A DNA stretch of 64,000 nt from Rana temporaria (taxonomy: Eukaryota; Chordata; Amphibia; Anura; Ranidae): positions 9,677,584 through 9,741,583 of the forward strand of contig NC_053490.1 of NCBI RefSeq assembly GCF_905171775.1, read 5' to 3'. The stretch's first letter is position 1. The number at the start of each line of letters is the position of its first letter. The translations under genes and the position numbers were made by a program. This document shows, one piece after another, positions 41,528 through 52,743 of the stretch. The notes beneath the pieces were generated by a model. That model saw nothing but the letters and a program-made list of their open reading frames with translations. It was not told the DNA's origin and searched no databases.

Positions 41528-42268
41528 ATCGTCAGACCTGGATGCAATTACAATATCACTTTGGGATGGACTGGCTGTTTAAATAAAGATGACACAGAAA
41601 TTGTCATTAGTAGAACACAACATGACAGCAGTGAAGATGATAATGTGAATAAACAAATAAAACCTACAAAATACGTCAAGATCCACCAAATGAGAACACC
41701 TCTGCCAGCTTAATGAGCGACCGCTGCTAAGACAAAACACGGCGCGGAGCGGATGGCCATGGTCCAGGTCACTCTGATCCAGCAAATTAATCAGAATATT
41801 ACTCTGTGTCTGATAAATCTAAAATTTCAATAAAATTCCGTTCCCCACAGAGGCGAAGCTCCAGCATGAGATGGACGGTGTGCAATTAGCCTCTAATGGA
41901 ATCTCAATGAGGAAGAGGGAACACGGCTGGCGGCTTATCGCTTCCGGAGAGATTACAGGTAATACGCGGGAACGGAGAAATGGAAATTAAATCTCAGCAT
42001 TTAAAGGCGAGATGAGTTTTTTTTTCTGTTTCCAGCCTTGATTCTCTGCTGTATTAATGCATACACATGAATGATAATCAGACGTCAACAGAGTCGCGTT
42101 GACATTTAACAATTTTAAGTATAAAAAGCGTAGTAGAGGTCATACAACATGTATTAAAATAAGTCCAAACATAAAAGAAATACTGCAAAGATTAGTTGTT
42201 GAGATAAAGTCCTCCTCATATGTGACCCAAGTTGGAAAACATTGTCACCATCCATCAACATTTGCATG
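41528..42268. other. Apparently non-repetitive; possible exon inside
   Basis: No tandem or element structure. A 108-nt open block at 41851-41958 lies between TTCCGTTCCCCACAG and CAG/GTAATA. In the only open frame it reads AKLQHEMDGVQLASNGISMR and on to the donor. No homology is recognised and no partner exon is visible, so this is only a possibility. Confidence 0.35.
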
Positions 42269-42832
42269 AAGGTCCACAGAAGGTCCACAAAAGGTCCACA
42301 AAAGGTCCACAAAAGGTCCACAAAAGGTCTACAGAAGGTCCACAGAAGGTCTTCAGAAGGTCCACAAAAGGTCTACAGAAGGTCCACAAAAGGTCTTCAG
42401 AAGGTACACAGAAGGTCCACAAAAGGTCTTCAGAAGGTCCACAGAAGGTCCACAGAAGGTCCACAAAAGGTCTACAGAAGGTCCACAGAAGGTCTTCAGA
42501 AGGTACACAGAAGGTCTTCAGAAGGTCCACAGAAGGTCTTCAGAAGGTCCACAGAAGGTCCACAGACGGTACACAGAAGGTCCACAGAAGGTCTTCAGAA
42601 GGTCCACAGAAGGTCCACAGAAGGTCCACAGAAGGTCTTCAGAAGGTCTTCAGAAGGTCCACAGAAGGTCCACAGAAGGTCCACAGAAGGTCCACAGAAG
42701 ATCCACAGAAGGTCTACAGAAGGTCCACAGAAGGTCCACAGAAGGTCTACAGAAGGTCCACAGAAGGTCCACAGAAGGTCTACAGAAGGTCCACAGAAGG
42801 TCCATGGAAGGTCTATAGAAGGTCCACAGAAG
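42269..42832. repeat. Minisatellite, 12-bp unit, about 47 copies
   Basis: AAGGTCCACAGA units with TCTACAGA, TCTTCAGA and TACACAGA variants. Because 12 is a multiple of three, two plus frames stay open as RSTEGPQKVH repeats; not accepted as coding. Confidence 0.97.
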
Positions 42833-43384
42833 ACACTGCCACCTTGGTATGGTAAAATTGCCTGCTTACCAATAAGAGTGGACCTTTGTTAGAAAAAGGT
42901 CATCAGCGCTAGCGCCTATATACCCAGCCAGGGCCTCTCAGGGACGTTCATGAACGGTTCCTTTGGGCCACAGTATGGATCACCCAACCACAGTCTCCAT
43001 TATACCCAAAAACAGAAGGTGCTCCACAGAGTATAAAAACTTAAAGTGAGTGTAAAGATTAAATTATATTAAAAAAAATGAAAAATTTGTAAAGGGAAGC
43101 ACTCACATTGCCACATCCATGTAAGTATAGAGAACAGAAAAAATCAGTGCTACAGGAGACACCAAAATGGGTCGGACTTTGAAGGCAAAAACAACAATGT
43201 GAAAACGTATAGAAAAAATATATTACAATTTATTCGACAAAATACATGGTGTAGTCACATAAATGTACAATATGGTTAAAAATCATATAGGATGATAAAA
43301 ATACATAGTGAGCCCTTGCATATCGACGCGTTTCACCATTAGGCTTCTTCAAGGATATGAGCAAAGTTCAAAGAAGGAAACAAA
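42833..43384. other. Unclassified dispersed repeat
   Basis: Contains CATATCGACGCGTTTCACC and TTAGGCTTCTTCAAGG near 43320-43355, a motif also seen as GTGAAACGCGTCGGG at 50.09 kb. No gene. Confidence 0.45.
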
Positions 43385-43770
43385 GGCCCAGATTCACAGA
43401 GAGCAAGGCGCACATTACGTCACTGTAGAGCAAACACCATACACCACGCCAACGTAGCGCGGAGAGGCAAGCAAGCCAGTGCTCCCAACGCTGCTCCAGC
43501 GTGGCGTGGGTTTTCGAAGGCGCACGCCTGCGTAGGTGGAAGTGGGCGTGACCCCATGCAAATGAGGCGTGACTCCATGCAAATGATGGGCCGAGCGCCA
43601 GACAGGTACGTATCACGAACTGCGCATGCGCCATGACGTGGACACATGCACAGCACCCCCCTGCGCCGGCACAACTGCCTAAGCTATGCTGGATCACCAC
43701 ATACGCCGTGAACATAACGTACGCCCAGCCAGACACACGTCCAACGCACAATACGCCGGCTTGTGTTCTC
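43385..43770. mobile_element. GGCCCAGATTCACAG-type MITE relative
   Basis: Left end GGCCCAGATTCACAGAG. The right side stops at ACGCCGGCTTGTG before a TATC microsatellite, without a matching terminus. The interior is unlike the other copies and has repeated CATGCAAATGA. Confidence 0.5.
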
Positions 43771-44124
43771 TATCTATCTATCTATCTATCTATCTGGTAG
43801 AAAAGACACTGTGGGCCAGATCCACAAAAACCTGGCGTAACTTAAAAAATCCCATTTAAGTTACACTGCCTTAAAGTTTCTACCTAAGTGCCCGATCCAC
43901 AAAGCACTTATCTAGAAATTTCAGGCTGTGTAACTAAAATTCCGCCGGCGCAAGGCGTTCCTATTCAAATGGGGCGAGTCCCATTTAAATGAGACGCGCT
44001 CCCGCGCCGGCCGTACTGCGCATGCGCGAATTTACGTTACGCCGAGTTTTGAGGATCGCGACGGCTTAAAAAAGTTGCGTCGGGAAAAAAAAAAAAATTA
44101 CAGCGTCGCTCGGCATGCATTCCA

Positions 44125-45012
44125 CCCTAAGTGAATGGATATGGGGTACATCGTACCCCTATCCATTCACCTGTAGGCAAAAAGTTAGTTAGTAAACACA
44201 CAACACAAGGCTTTTTAAAATAATTTATTATTCTGCTCCGGATGCCCCCCCTGTCTTCTTTATTAGCTCTATTAGCAGGGGGGGCTTCTTCTTCCGCTCT
44301 CCGAGGGTCTTCTCCGCTCTCCGGGGGGGCTTCTTCTTCCTTCTTCTTCAGCGCTGGCTGCCTGCTATGTTTGTGTGTTAGCTCGATTTCAAACAGGCAG
44401 CCGGCGCGGTCTTCTGTGACGTCAGGGTCTTCTGTTCTTCTCCCCTCTTCCGATGTTGACTCGTCGTCTCTTGTCGCTTTAATGATGGAAGCGCGCCTTG
44501 CATCCCATTTATATAGGCATCACCGTCCCATCATGCTCCGGCAGGTACCCACGTGGTGGGTGCACGTGGGTAGGCACCCACCACGTGGGTACCTGCCGGA
44601 GCATGAAGTCACAGAAGACCGCGCCGGCTGCCTGTTTGAAATCGAGCTAACACACAAACATAGCAGGCAGCCAGCGCTGAAGAAGAAGGCACCGGACATC
44701 TGCAGAAGAACCGGGGTTCGCCGAGTCAACAGCGGAAGAGGGGAGAAGATGGAAGAAGCCCCCCGGAGTCCGGAGAAGCCCCCCCCGGAGAGCGGAAGAA
44801 GAAACCCCCCGGAGAGCGGAGAAGACCCCCGGAGAGTGGAAGAAGAAGCCCCCCCTGGTAATAGAGCTAATAAAGAAGACAGGGGGGGCCTCCGGAGCAG
44901 AATAATAAATTATTTTAAAAAGCCTTGTGTTGTGTGTTTAATAACTAACTTTTTGCCTACAGGTGAATGGATAGGGGTACGATGTACCCCATATCCATTC
45001 ACTTAGGGTGGG
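44125..45012. repeat. Near-900-bp palindrome
   Basis: The left arm (CACCCTAAGTGAATGGATA, then TAGTAAACACACAACACAAG, TCTTCTTTATTAGCTC, CTATGTTTGTGTGTTAGC) is repeated inverted on the right. The centre is near 44568 within CACGTGGTGGGTGCACGTGG. The 254-codon frame across it is a by-product of the palindrome. Confidence 0.92.
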
Positions 45013-45420
45013 GGGCCGGTATCTGGGGGCCCCCTTATTTGAAGGGACTCCCAGATTCCGATAAGCCCCCGCCCGCAGACCCCGACAACCAATGGCAAGG
45101 GTTGTCGGGAAGGGGCCCTGTCCTCATCAACATGGGGACAGGGTGCTCTGAGGTGGGGGGGCCCGTAGTGCGCCCCCCTGCCCCAGAGCACCCAACCGCT
45201 CGCTCGTCCCCACTCCCTTCCTGACCGGCCGGGTAGCGTGCTTTGGATACGGGTCTGGTATGGATTGTAGGGGGACCCCCTACGTCGATTTTTCGGCGTA
45301 GGGGGGGTCCCCTTACAACCCATACCAGACCAAAGGGCCTGGTATGCTCCTGGGGGGGAACCCATGCCGGTTTTGTCTTTACAAATTGCCGTGGAGTTCT
45401 CCCTCGGGAATGCATACCAA
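45013..45420. repeat. G-rich flank of the palindrome
   Basis: GGGGGCCGGTATCTGGGGGC, CCAATGGCAAGGGTTGTCGG and the inverted pair TACGTCGATTTTTCGGCGTA; recurs inverted at 55.9-56.22 kb. Confidence 0.75.
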
Positions 45421-45824
45421 ATGCCGTCGCTGGAATGGGCTTTTACATGGTGTGACTAGTTTACACTTTGTAACATCAGCCCTAGTTTTACACTTGCAAA
45501 ATAACACTTACGGCGAAAAAACGAAGCTGGAAAGCTTTGTGGATCGCCTTAAGTGCTAATTTGCATACTAGCAACGGCATTTCGACTCGAAATGCCCCCA
45601 GCGGCGGATGCGGTACTGCATCCTAAGATTCGGCAGTGTAATTCAATTACACATGCCTGATCTTCTGCCTAACTTTGGAAAAAGCCTTTTGAGGATCGTT
45701 TCCAAAGTTAGACACAGACTGAACAGCAGTTAAGTCTGCGTATCTCTTTTGAGGATCTGGCCCTGTGTCTCTATCTATCTCTCTCTCTCACTAACTGTCT
45801 GACTGCCCCTCTCTGTAACAAAGC

Positions 45825-46149
45825 CGGAACACACTACACAAGGCCGCCGTGCAGGCTGCCTTATATAGTGTGGGGCGTGTACTAAACCCCCTGAGCCATA
45901 ATTGGCCAAAGCCACCCTGGCTTTGGCCAATTATGGCTTTTTGTTTTTTGCGCGCTGTGATTGCCAAGCATGCGGGACATACAGCATGCTTGGCCAATCA
46001 TCAGCGCTCAATGCCGCAGTGAATTATGGGACGTTTTGCGTCACTCGAATTTGGCACGAACGACCCGTTTTGTTCGAATTTCATCGAACGACCGATGTTC
46101 GAGTCGAACATACGTTCGTATCGAACGCGAAGCTCATCCCTAGTGAGGA
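45825..46149. repeat. AGCTCATCCCTAG-type repeat, copy 1
   Basis: Runs from ACACACTACACAAGGCC through a GAGCCATAATTGGCCAAAGC palindrome (ATTGGCCAAAGCC...GGCTTTGGCCAAT) to GAAGCTCATCCCTAGTGAGG. It is matched by 46732-47074. Confidence 0.85.
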
Positions 46150-46731
46150 TACCATTATCCTATGCTCTCCTGTAATAAGAGATCGTAGAGTTCCGGTAAG
46201 AGTCAGTGTGTGACCTAGGTGGAGGTGCTTCTATCATCACTTTTCTCAGGAGTTGGGATTATCTTTCACTTTGGAGATCATCATTATTCAATTTGCTGTG
46301 GACTTTTTTGTGGACTGTGATTAACCCATTAGGGTTCCTTTGTTTCCTTACCAAGTTCACGGTGTGATCACTGTTTGCTATATACTTTTTGTAATATTTG
46401 CGCTGATTCCAGTGCATCATACATTAGTGCAGCTTCTTTTTTGTATACACACCACGTAGCTTTAGGTTCAAACTGCAGAGGACACGGGCAGTACACACAC
46501 CACGTGAGAATACTGCAGCTAGCACAATCACCTGCCTGCCAGTAAATTAGGAAGAGCTGATCTAGCTAAACTATACAGTGTATAAATATATATACACAAC
46601 ACCTGGGATGCATATATATCCTCTACACACTGTAACTTTAACTGACTAGCCAGCCTGCTCGATCTACCTAGTAAAAATTACACTGTCTCTCTCTCTCTCT
46701 CTCTCTCTGTCTTCTCTCTTTTATCCACTGC
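46150..46731. other. Unclassified dispersed repeat, no gene
   Basis: TCACTGTTTGCTATATACTT and TTTGCGCTGATTCC near 46370-46405, then a CT microsatellite at 46685-46708. No coding signal. Confidence 0.45.
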
Positions 46732-47074
46732 AACACACTACACAAGGCCGACCTGCAGACGGCCTGTTATAGTGTGGGGCATGTACTAAACCCCCTGAGC
46801 CATAATTGGCCAAAGCCACCCTGGCTTTGGCCAATGATGGCTCTCCGTTTTTTGCAAGCTGTGATTGGCCAAGATTGGGGGTCATAGTGCATGCTTGGCC
46901 AATCATCAGCCAGCAATGCACTGCGATGCCGCAGTGAATTTTGAGCCGTGAAACGGCACTCGAATTTGGCGCGAACGACCCAAAACTTTCCTAATTCGAC
47001 TAACGATCGAACATACGATGTTCGAGTCGAACATGAGTTCAACTCCAATACAAAGCTCATCCCTAGTGAGGAGG
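46732..47074. repeat. AGCTCATCCCTAG-type repeat, copy 2
   Basis: Same order as copy 1, ending CAAAGCTCATCCCTAGTGAG. Diverged in the CGAACATACGATGTTCGAG segment. Confidence 0.85.
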
Positions 47075-47081
47075 ACAAAGA

Positions 47082-47153
47082 CAAGGCGTAAATTCAGAGT
47101 TACGCCGGCGTATCGACTGATACGGCGGAGTAACTCTTACTGAATCTAGCCCA
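47082..47153. mobile_element. 72-bp mini family B remnant
   Basis: AAATTCAGAGTTACGCCGG and GGCGGAGTAACTCTTACTG form a hairpin ending TGAATCTAGCCC; only the terminal arms of a family B MITE remain. Confidence 0.6.
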
Positions 47154-47817
47154 TAGTGTCATTTCTTCAGTGTCGTTACATGAAAATAAATTTTTTACAT
47201 ACATGTGAGGGATTTACTTAATTTTTTCGAGATACTGTATCTAAAAAATGTGAGATACTTTATCTGAAAATTGATCAATCCTGATGTACTGATCTCATTT
47301 CTTGAGACCCTAAAATGTCAGGACAGTACAAATACTCCCCAAATGACCCCTTTTTGAAAAGTAGACAGTCTGAGGCATTTTGTTTTTTTCAGGTTGTAAT
47401 TTTTTTGTAACAATTTTGGGGAAAATAAAGAAATCAAATAAAAATTGAGTTTTTATTTTATCATTTTTTTTTTTTCAAAACAATTTAAGTTTATTGAAAA
47501 AATATTCAAGAAGAATACAAATAATTAGCATGCAATCAGTATACAAAAGATAGAATCTTCAGAAAATAACAATGGTCATAGTCATCAAAAAGATTTCCAA
47601 TAACATGGTACGGATGTAGAATAATCATTAAAGACAATTACAATTACGTTTTTTTTACATGCTGTCATGTCACCAGTGCAGTATTATCATATGACTGGTG
47701 TCAAAGTTATCAGGGAATCTGACGGGTGACACTATTTTAAAAATAAATAAATCCATATTTATACATTTTTTGTTCTTTTATACACCTTCTTTTTCTTTTT
47801 TCTTTTTTTTTTACTCA
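47154..47817. other. Dispersed frog-type repeat, no gene
   Basis: GTCAGGACAGTACAAATACTC and GTAGACAGTCTGAGGCATTT suggest a common dispersed repeat. A T-run at 47467 followed by TTTAAGTTTATTGAAAAAAT may mark a retroposed insert. Confidence 0.4.
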
Positions 47818-47928
47818 CACTGTCATCAGAGTAGTTTAGTATCACCATAGTGACACTGTACTACTCTGGGGGGGGGGGGGGGCAATCAAGTTTTTTTTAT
47901 TATTACACTGTAATTTCTTGTTACAGTG
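47818..47928. repeat. 112-bp direct repeat, left copy
   Basis: CACTGTCATCAGAGTAGTTT to TTTCTTGTTACAGTG, including a G run. An almost identical copy follows the MITE at 48652-48763. Confidence 0.93.
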
Positions 47929-48651
47929 GGGTAGATTCAGGTACCGCTTCTTACTGAGGCGCAGCGTCCCGTTTTTGCCCTGCGCCCCCGCAAATTTGCG
48001 CTACGCTTCATTCACGAAGCAGTAGCCACGTAATTTGCGTGGGCGCGCCTCAAAAATGCCCGGCGTAAGGGCGCGTAATTTAAATGATCCCGTAGGGGGC
48101 GTGGATCATTTAAATTAGGAGCGTTCCCGCGCCGAGCGTAGTGCGCATGCTCCGTCGGGAAACTTTCCCGACGTGCATTGCGGTAAATGACGTCGCAAGG
48201 ATGTCATTTGCTTCAAAGTGAACGTGAATGGCGTCCAGCGCCATTCACGATTCACTTACGCAAACGACCTAAATTTCAAATTTTGCGACGCGGGAACGAC
48301 GGGTATACTTTAGCATTGGCTGCCCCTGCTATAGAATGGGCAGCCTTACGCAAAAAAACGCTGTACGCAAACAACGTAAACTGCGTACGCAGGGCTCGTG
48401 TAACGTTGTGAATCGGCGTTAGTATGCAATTTGCATACTATATGCTGACCACAACGGGAACCCCACCTAGCGGCCTGCGTAAGAATGCAGCCAAAGATAT
48501 GAGGGCATAAGAGCCTTATGCCACGCATATCTTAGGCTGCAGTCGGCGTAACGAGCTCTCTGAATCAGGAGAAGTCGTTACGCCGGCGCAAGTAGGCAAT
48601 TGCGCTGCGTAACTATGGTTACGCAGACGCAATTGCTTCTTGAATCTGGGC
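47929..48651. mobile_element. Family A MITE between 112-bp direct repeats
   Basis: GGGTAGATTCAGGTACC to TTGAATCTGGGC; the body is in the opposite orientation to 8831-9564 (GAATGGCGTCCAGCGCC core). Instead of a 3-bp duplication the flanks are 112-bp copies of the same sequence. Confidence 0.85.
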
Positions 48652-48763
48652 CACTGTCATCAGAGTAGTTTAGTATCACCATAGTGACACTGTACTACTC
48701 TGGGGGGGGGGGGGGGGACAATCAAGTTTTTTTATTATTACACTGTAATTTCTTGTTACAGTG
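48652..48763. repeat. 112-bp direct repeat, right copy
   Basis: Differs from the left copy mainly in the length of the G and T runs. Confidence 0.93.
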
Positions 48764-49199
48764 ATGATAACTATAACAGCAATCGATTGAGCTGTCATTA
48801 ATGGCTTTTATTCATGACTCATCGTTTACTATTGTGATGCCACGATTGGCTACAGCTATAACATGGTACAGGGTCCTGTGATTGGCCCAGGTACCGTGTT
48901 ATAGCTGTGGCCAATCACAGATCACACACAGAAATAAACAATGATGTCATGAATGGATTCCATGTTGTTTACTAGGTGTCATGTGATAGCACAGCAATCA
49001 CGTGGTATCTGGGCTGATCACAGTGAGCACCGTAATCCAGGAACATCGTGGTGTTGTAAGGGCTTACCTTGAGTGGAGTCCATTTTGCAGGTTTGTATGC
49101 TCACCCTTACAAATACACACAGCCCACAGTAATAAGGTAAGACACTACCTGGGCTGTGAGTCTGTGCATGGGGGCTTGATAGGGATTTGCCAAGGATAG
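48764..49199. other. Dispersed repeat continuation with hairpin, no gene
   Basis: ATTGGCTACAGCTATAACAT near 48845 pairs with ACCGTGTTATAGCTGTGGCC near 48893, a hairpin of about 75 bp. Confidence 0.5.
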
Positions 49200-49944
49200 T
49201 CGAAGTATAGCCGTGGTCCAGGATTTCAGAGAGAGTCAGGTAACTACTGACGGAAAGTTCAGGGTTGCAGACAGGAAGCAAAGACAAGTCCGGGGCACAA
49301 GTCGTGGATCAAGGGCTGGAGAAGGCAGGGAAAATCCGAAAGTACAGGCCGGGGGCAAAGGGCAGGAGACAGCAGCATTCCAGGGTACATAAGCCAAAAG
49401 GGTCAGAAGCCGGGGTCAGTCTAGTAGGCTGAAGACAACCACAGGAACACAGGATCCGTTGGCACAGACAGGACCATCAGAGAACAATGAACTGACAAAT
49501 CCCTCAGAGTGAGGCAGTGCTTTATACCCTGGTTGATTGGGTAACCTGCCTCAGCTGGACCAGGATAGGCAGGTGCAGATTGCAGGGAGATCCAAAGACA
49601 GGCAATCAGCACATAGTTCAGAACCAGGCTTTGATGGACAGCAAGCAGAATATCAACTTGAGAAGTGGCTCAGAGGCAAAGACCTGGAGCAGCAATGGAG
49701 AGGTCCTGGGTTCAATCCCACCCAGAGCCACTTGGGGCGTGACCACGCCTTGCTGTCTGTCTGGTACGGTAGCGACCGTGACAGGTGTCTGCTTAAGCCA
49801 TCAGCCAGCAGTAAAATTTCTGTTGACTGGTCAGCAAATGGGTAACATATTCCCTAATAATCCTGCTGTGAAGATCCTTGTTCAGGAGTTCCTGTTATAA
49901 GGTGAACAACACTTTTGTCTCTGCCTTTCCCTTGTGCTCTTCTG
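49200..49944. other. Retroelement-like block with pol III-type motifs
   Basis: AAGTGGCTCAGAGGCAAAG (49661) and GGTCCTGGGTTCAATCCCAC (49703), ending AGAGCCACTT, form a tRNA-like fold with plausible A and B boxes; a relative is at about 26380. No RT-like frame. Confidence 0.4.
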
Positions 49945-50195
49945 GTGCAACAGACAAAAAAGGTCCTATGCACCGCACTTCCCTGCAAGACCCTGTGGAT
50001 ATGTGAAATGACAGCCTTGTGCCGAGCCAAGCCCACAACACATTTCACTCTGCCCCCAGAGCTTAATCATGATTAAGTTCTGGAGTGGGGTGAAACGCGT
50101 CGGGACGTTTCTTGGCTGAGGCTGTCACTTTACATATCCACAGGGTCTTGCAAAGATGTACGGCTCTTAGGACCTTTTTGTCTGTTGTATCATTG
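49945..50195. repeat. Inverted repeat, 75-bp arms
   Basis: GCAACAGACAAAAAAGGTCC and TGCAAGACCCTGTGGATATG (49947-50003) pair with CATATCCACAGGGTCTTGCA and GGACCTTTTTGTCTGTTG (50134-50188). The spacer holds GGGGTGAAACGCGTCGGGAC. Confidence 0.88.
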
Positions 50196-50985
50196 GAGCT
50201 GGCGTGAGCTCTGTCCATGCCAGCACTCCTAGTGGTGTACTACAGGAGAGGACCTGGCTGGAGTCTTGAGCGGCACCCCCTGTTTGTTGTCTGGGCTCAT
50301 CTGTTGTCATCTTGTCACACATTCTTTCAATGGTGGCAGCAAGTGGCCATTTCCACACACATTATGCAGGTATGGTTTGTGGTTAATGCCAAGAAGAAAC
50401 CATCCATGCAGCCATCGATGGGATGCATGTTGATGGGAAGCGACTGCATGGAGGCTGCAGGAGATCAGCAGTGCTAAGATACAGCAAAAAGATGAAAAAT
50501 GTGATTCGTTAAAAAAAAAAATACGAAATGATATCCATTTAGGGTTTACGTCTATTTTAATACAAAATGTTCTCATTAAACACTGAATTGCTGCTTTGTA
50601 ATGACCATGAGGACCCATCCGCCCTCACCTCCTATAGCTGATCGCTGGAATAGCTGGCATCACCGACCAATCTGCCTCGTAATGCTTCACTTACTGCCAT
50701 TGTTCTGAACAGGCCTTCCAGCCACTTGACTCTCCGTTCAGAAGAGTAGCAAGTCTTCATGAATGAGTGATATAAAAAAAAAACTAGAAAAAGCCCCCGG
50801 ATTCCATGGAAACCGTCGCCCCGTCTCATCACTGTGTGCTTGGAAAAACAATTTTACGACCAGAGCTAAATAACGCTATTAAAAATGTTCTTCCAACCTC
50901 CAAACACATTTCCTTGTACATCCTCATATAGTACATTCAACGGATGTGAAAGGTCAAGTTTTTTTTTTGTTATTGAGATTTCCGT
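50196..50985. other. No gene recognised; apparently non-repetitive
   Basis: Ordinary composition, no element ends. The longest frames (about 100 codons) have no recognised domain. Confidence 0.45.
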
Positions 50986-52005
50986 CTAGGCTAAGACATC
51001 GCTAATGCTAAAACAGTCTAGGCTAAGACATCTCTAAAGCCAAGACATTGCTAATGCTAAGACAGTCTAGGCTAAGACATCTCTAATGCTAAGACAGTCT
51101 AGGCTAAGACATCTCTAAAGCTAAGACAGTCTAGGCTAAGACATCTCTAATGCTAAGACAGTCTAGGCTAAGACATCTCTAAAGCTAAGACAGTCTAGGC
51201 TAAGACATCTCTAGGGCTAAGACAGTCTAGGCTAAGACATCTTTAAGGCTAAGACAGTCTAGGCTAAGACATCTCTAGGGCTAAGACAGTCTAGGCTAAG
51301 ACATCTCTAAGGCTAAGACAGTCTAGGCTAAGACATCTCTAAGGCTAAGACAGTCTAGGCTAAGACAGTCTAGGCTAAGACATCTCTAATGCTAAGACAG
51401 TCTAGGCTAAGACATCTCTAAAGCTAAGACAGTCTAGGCTAAGACATCTCTAGGGCTAAGACAGTCTAGGCTAAGACATCTCTAGGGCTAAGACAGTCTA
51501 GGCTAAGACATCTCTAAAGCTAAGACAGTCTAGGCTAAGACATCTCTAAGGCTAAGACATATCTAAAGCTAAGACAGTCTAGGCTAAGACATCTCTAGGG
51601 CTAAGACAGTCTAGGCTAAGACATCTCTAGGGCTAAGACAGTCTAGGCTAAGACATCTCTAAGGCTAAGACAGTCTAGGCTAAGACATCTCTAATGCTAA
51701 GACAGTCTAGGTTAAGACATCTCTAGGGCTAAGACAGTCTAGGCTAAGACATCTCTAGGGCTAAGACAGTCTAGGCTAAGACATCTCTAAGGCTAAGACA
51801 TATCTAAAGCTAAGACAGTCTAGGCTAAGACATCTCTAAGGCTAAGACATCTCTAAGGCTAAGACATCGCTAATGCTAAGACAGTCTAGGCTAAGACATC
51901 TCTAAGGCTAAGACAGTCTAGGCTAAGACATCTCTAAGGCTAAGACATATCTAAAGCTAAGACAGTCTAGGCTAAGACATCTCTAAGGCTAAGACAGTCT
52001 AGGCT

Positions 52006-52279
52006 GAGGCCCCGAAAACACGACCGAGGAACTCGACGTGCCAAACACATCGAGTTCCTCGTCGAGTTCAGTGTGGAAGCCGCCGAGGAACTCGGCGGGT
52101 CGACTTTTCCCATTGACTAACGAGAAAATAGAGAACATGTTCTCTTTTCAGCCTGACGAGTTACTCGTTGGCTTCCTCGCTGAAAAGTGTACACACGACC
52201 GAGTTTCTCGCCAGAATCCAGCTCCGACCGAGTTTCTGGCTGAATTCTGCCGAGAAACTCGGTCGTGTGTACGAGGCCT
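52006..52279. mobile_element. Foldback element, copy 1
   Basis: GAGGCCCCGAAAACACGACC to CGGTCGTGTGTACGAGGCCT. Internal complementary blocks include GAGTTCCTCG, GAGAACATGTTCTC and GAGAAACTCGGTCG. The 84-codon frame is a by-product. Confidence 0.85.
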
Positions 52280-52381
52280 AAGGCTAAGATAGTCTAGGCT
52301 AGGACATCTCTAAGGCTAGGACATCTCTAAGGCTAAGACAGTCTAGGCTAAGACATCTCTAAGGCTAAGACAGTCTAGGCT

Positions 52382-52655
52382 GAGGCCCCGAAAACACGAC
52401 CGAGGAACTCGACGTGCCAAACACATCGAGTTCCTCATCGAGTTCAGTGTGGAAGCCGCCGAGGAACTCGGCGGGTCGACTTTTCCCATTGACTAACGAG
52501 AAAATAGAGAACATGTTCTCTTTTCAGCCTGACGAGTTACTCGTTGGCTTCCTCGCTGAAAAGTGTACACACGACCGAGTTTCTCGCCAGAATCCAGCTC
52601 CGACCGAGTTTCTGGCTGAATTCTGCCGAGAAACTCGGTCGTGTGTACGAGGCCT
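52382..52655. mobile_element. Foldback element, copy 2
   Basis: Offset of exactly 376 bp from copy 1 with one visible base change (CTCGTCGAG to CTCATCGAG) and the same flanking array variants. It is a segmental duplicate, not an independent insertion. Confidence 0.9.
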
Positions 52656-52743
52656 AAGGCTAAGATAGTCTAGGCTAGGACATCTCTAAGGCTAGGACAT
52701 CTCTAAGGCTAAGACAGTCTAGGCTAAGACATCTCTAAGGCTA

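Larger units (their letters stand above)
43814..45762. mobile_element. Family B element, 1.95 kb, 5-bp TSD CTGTG
   Basis: GGCCAGATCCACAAAA to TTTTGAGGATCTGGCC; CTGTG at 43809-43813 and 45763-45767. The outer 300 bp on each side are family B-like; the middle holds a large palindrome and its G-rich flank (44125-45420), apparently an added segment that also exists independently at 55.86-57.0 kb. Confidence 0.85.

Noticed and set aside
42232..42892. Two overlapping frames of 207 and 216 codons
   Set aside because: Produced by a 12-bp tandem repeat without stop codons; both frames are open for the same trivial reason.
44242..45006. 254-codon frame
   Set aside because: It runs across a near-perfect palindrome, so the second half is the reverse complement of the first; not gene-like.
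49655..49740. Functional tRNA gene
   Set aside because: A and B box-like motifs and closing ends exist, but the anticodon arm and acceptor pairing are not those of any tRNA I recognise; more likely SINE-type sequence.
52038..52668. Two identical 84-codon frames
   Set aside because: The duplicate results from a 376-bp array duplication of a noncoding foldback element.
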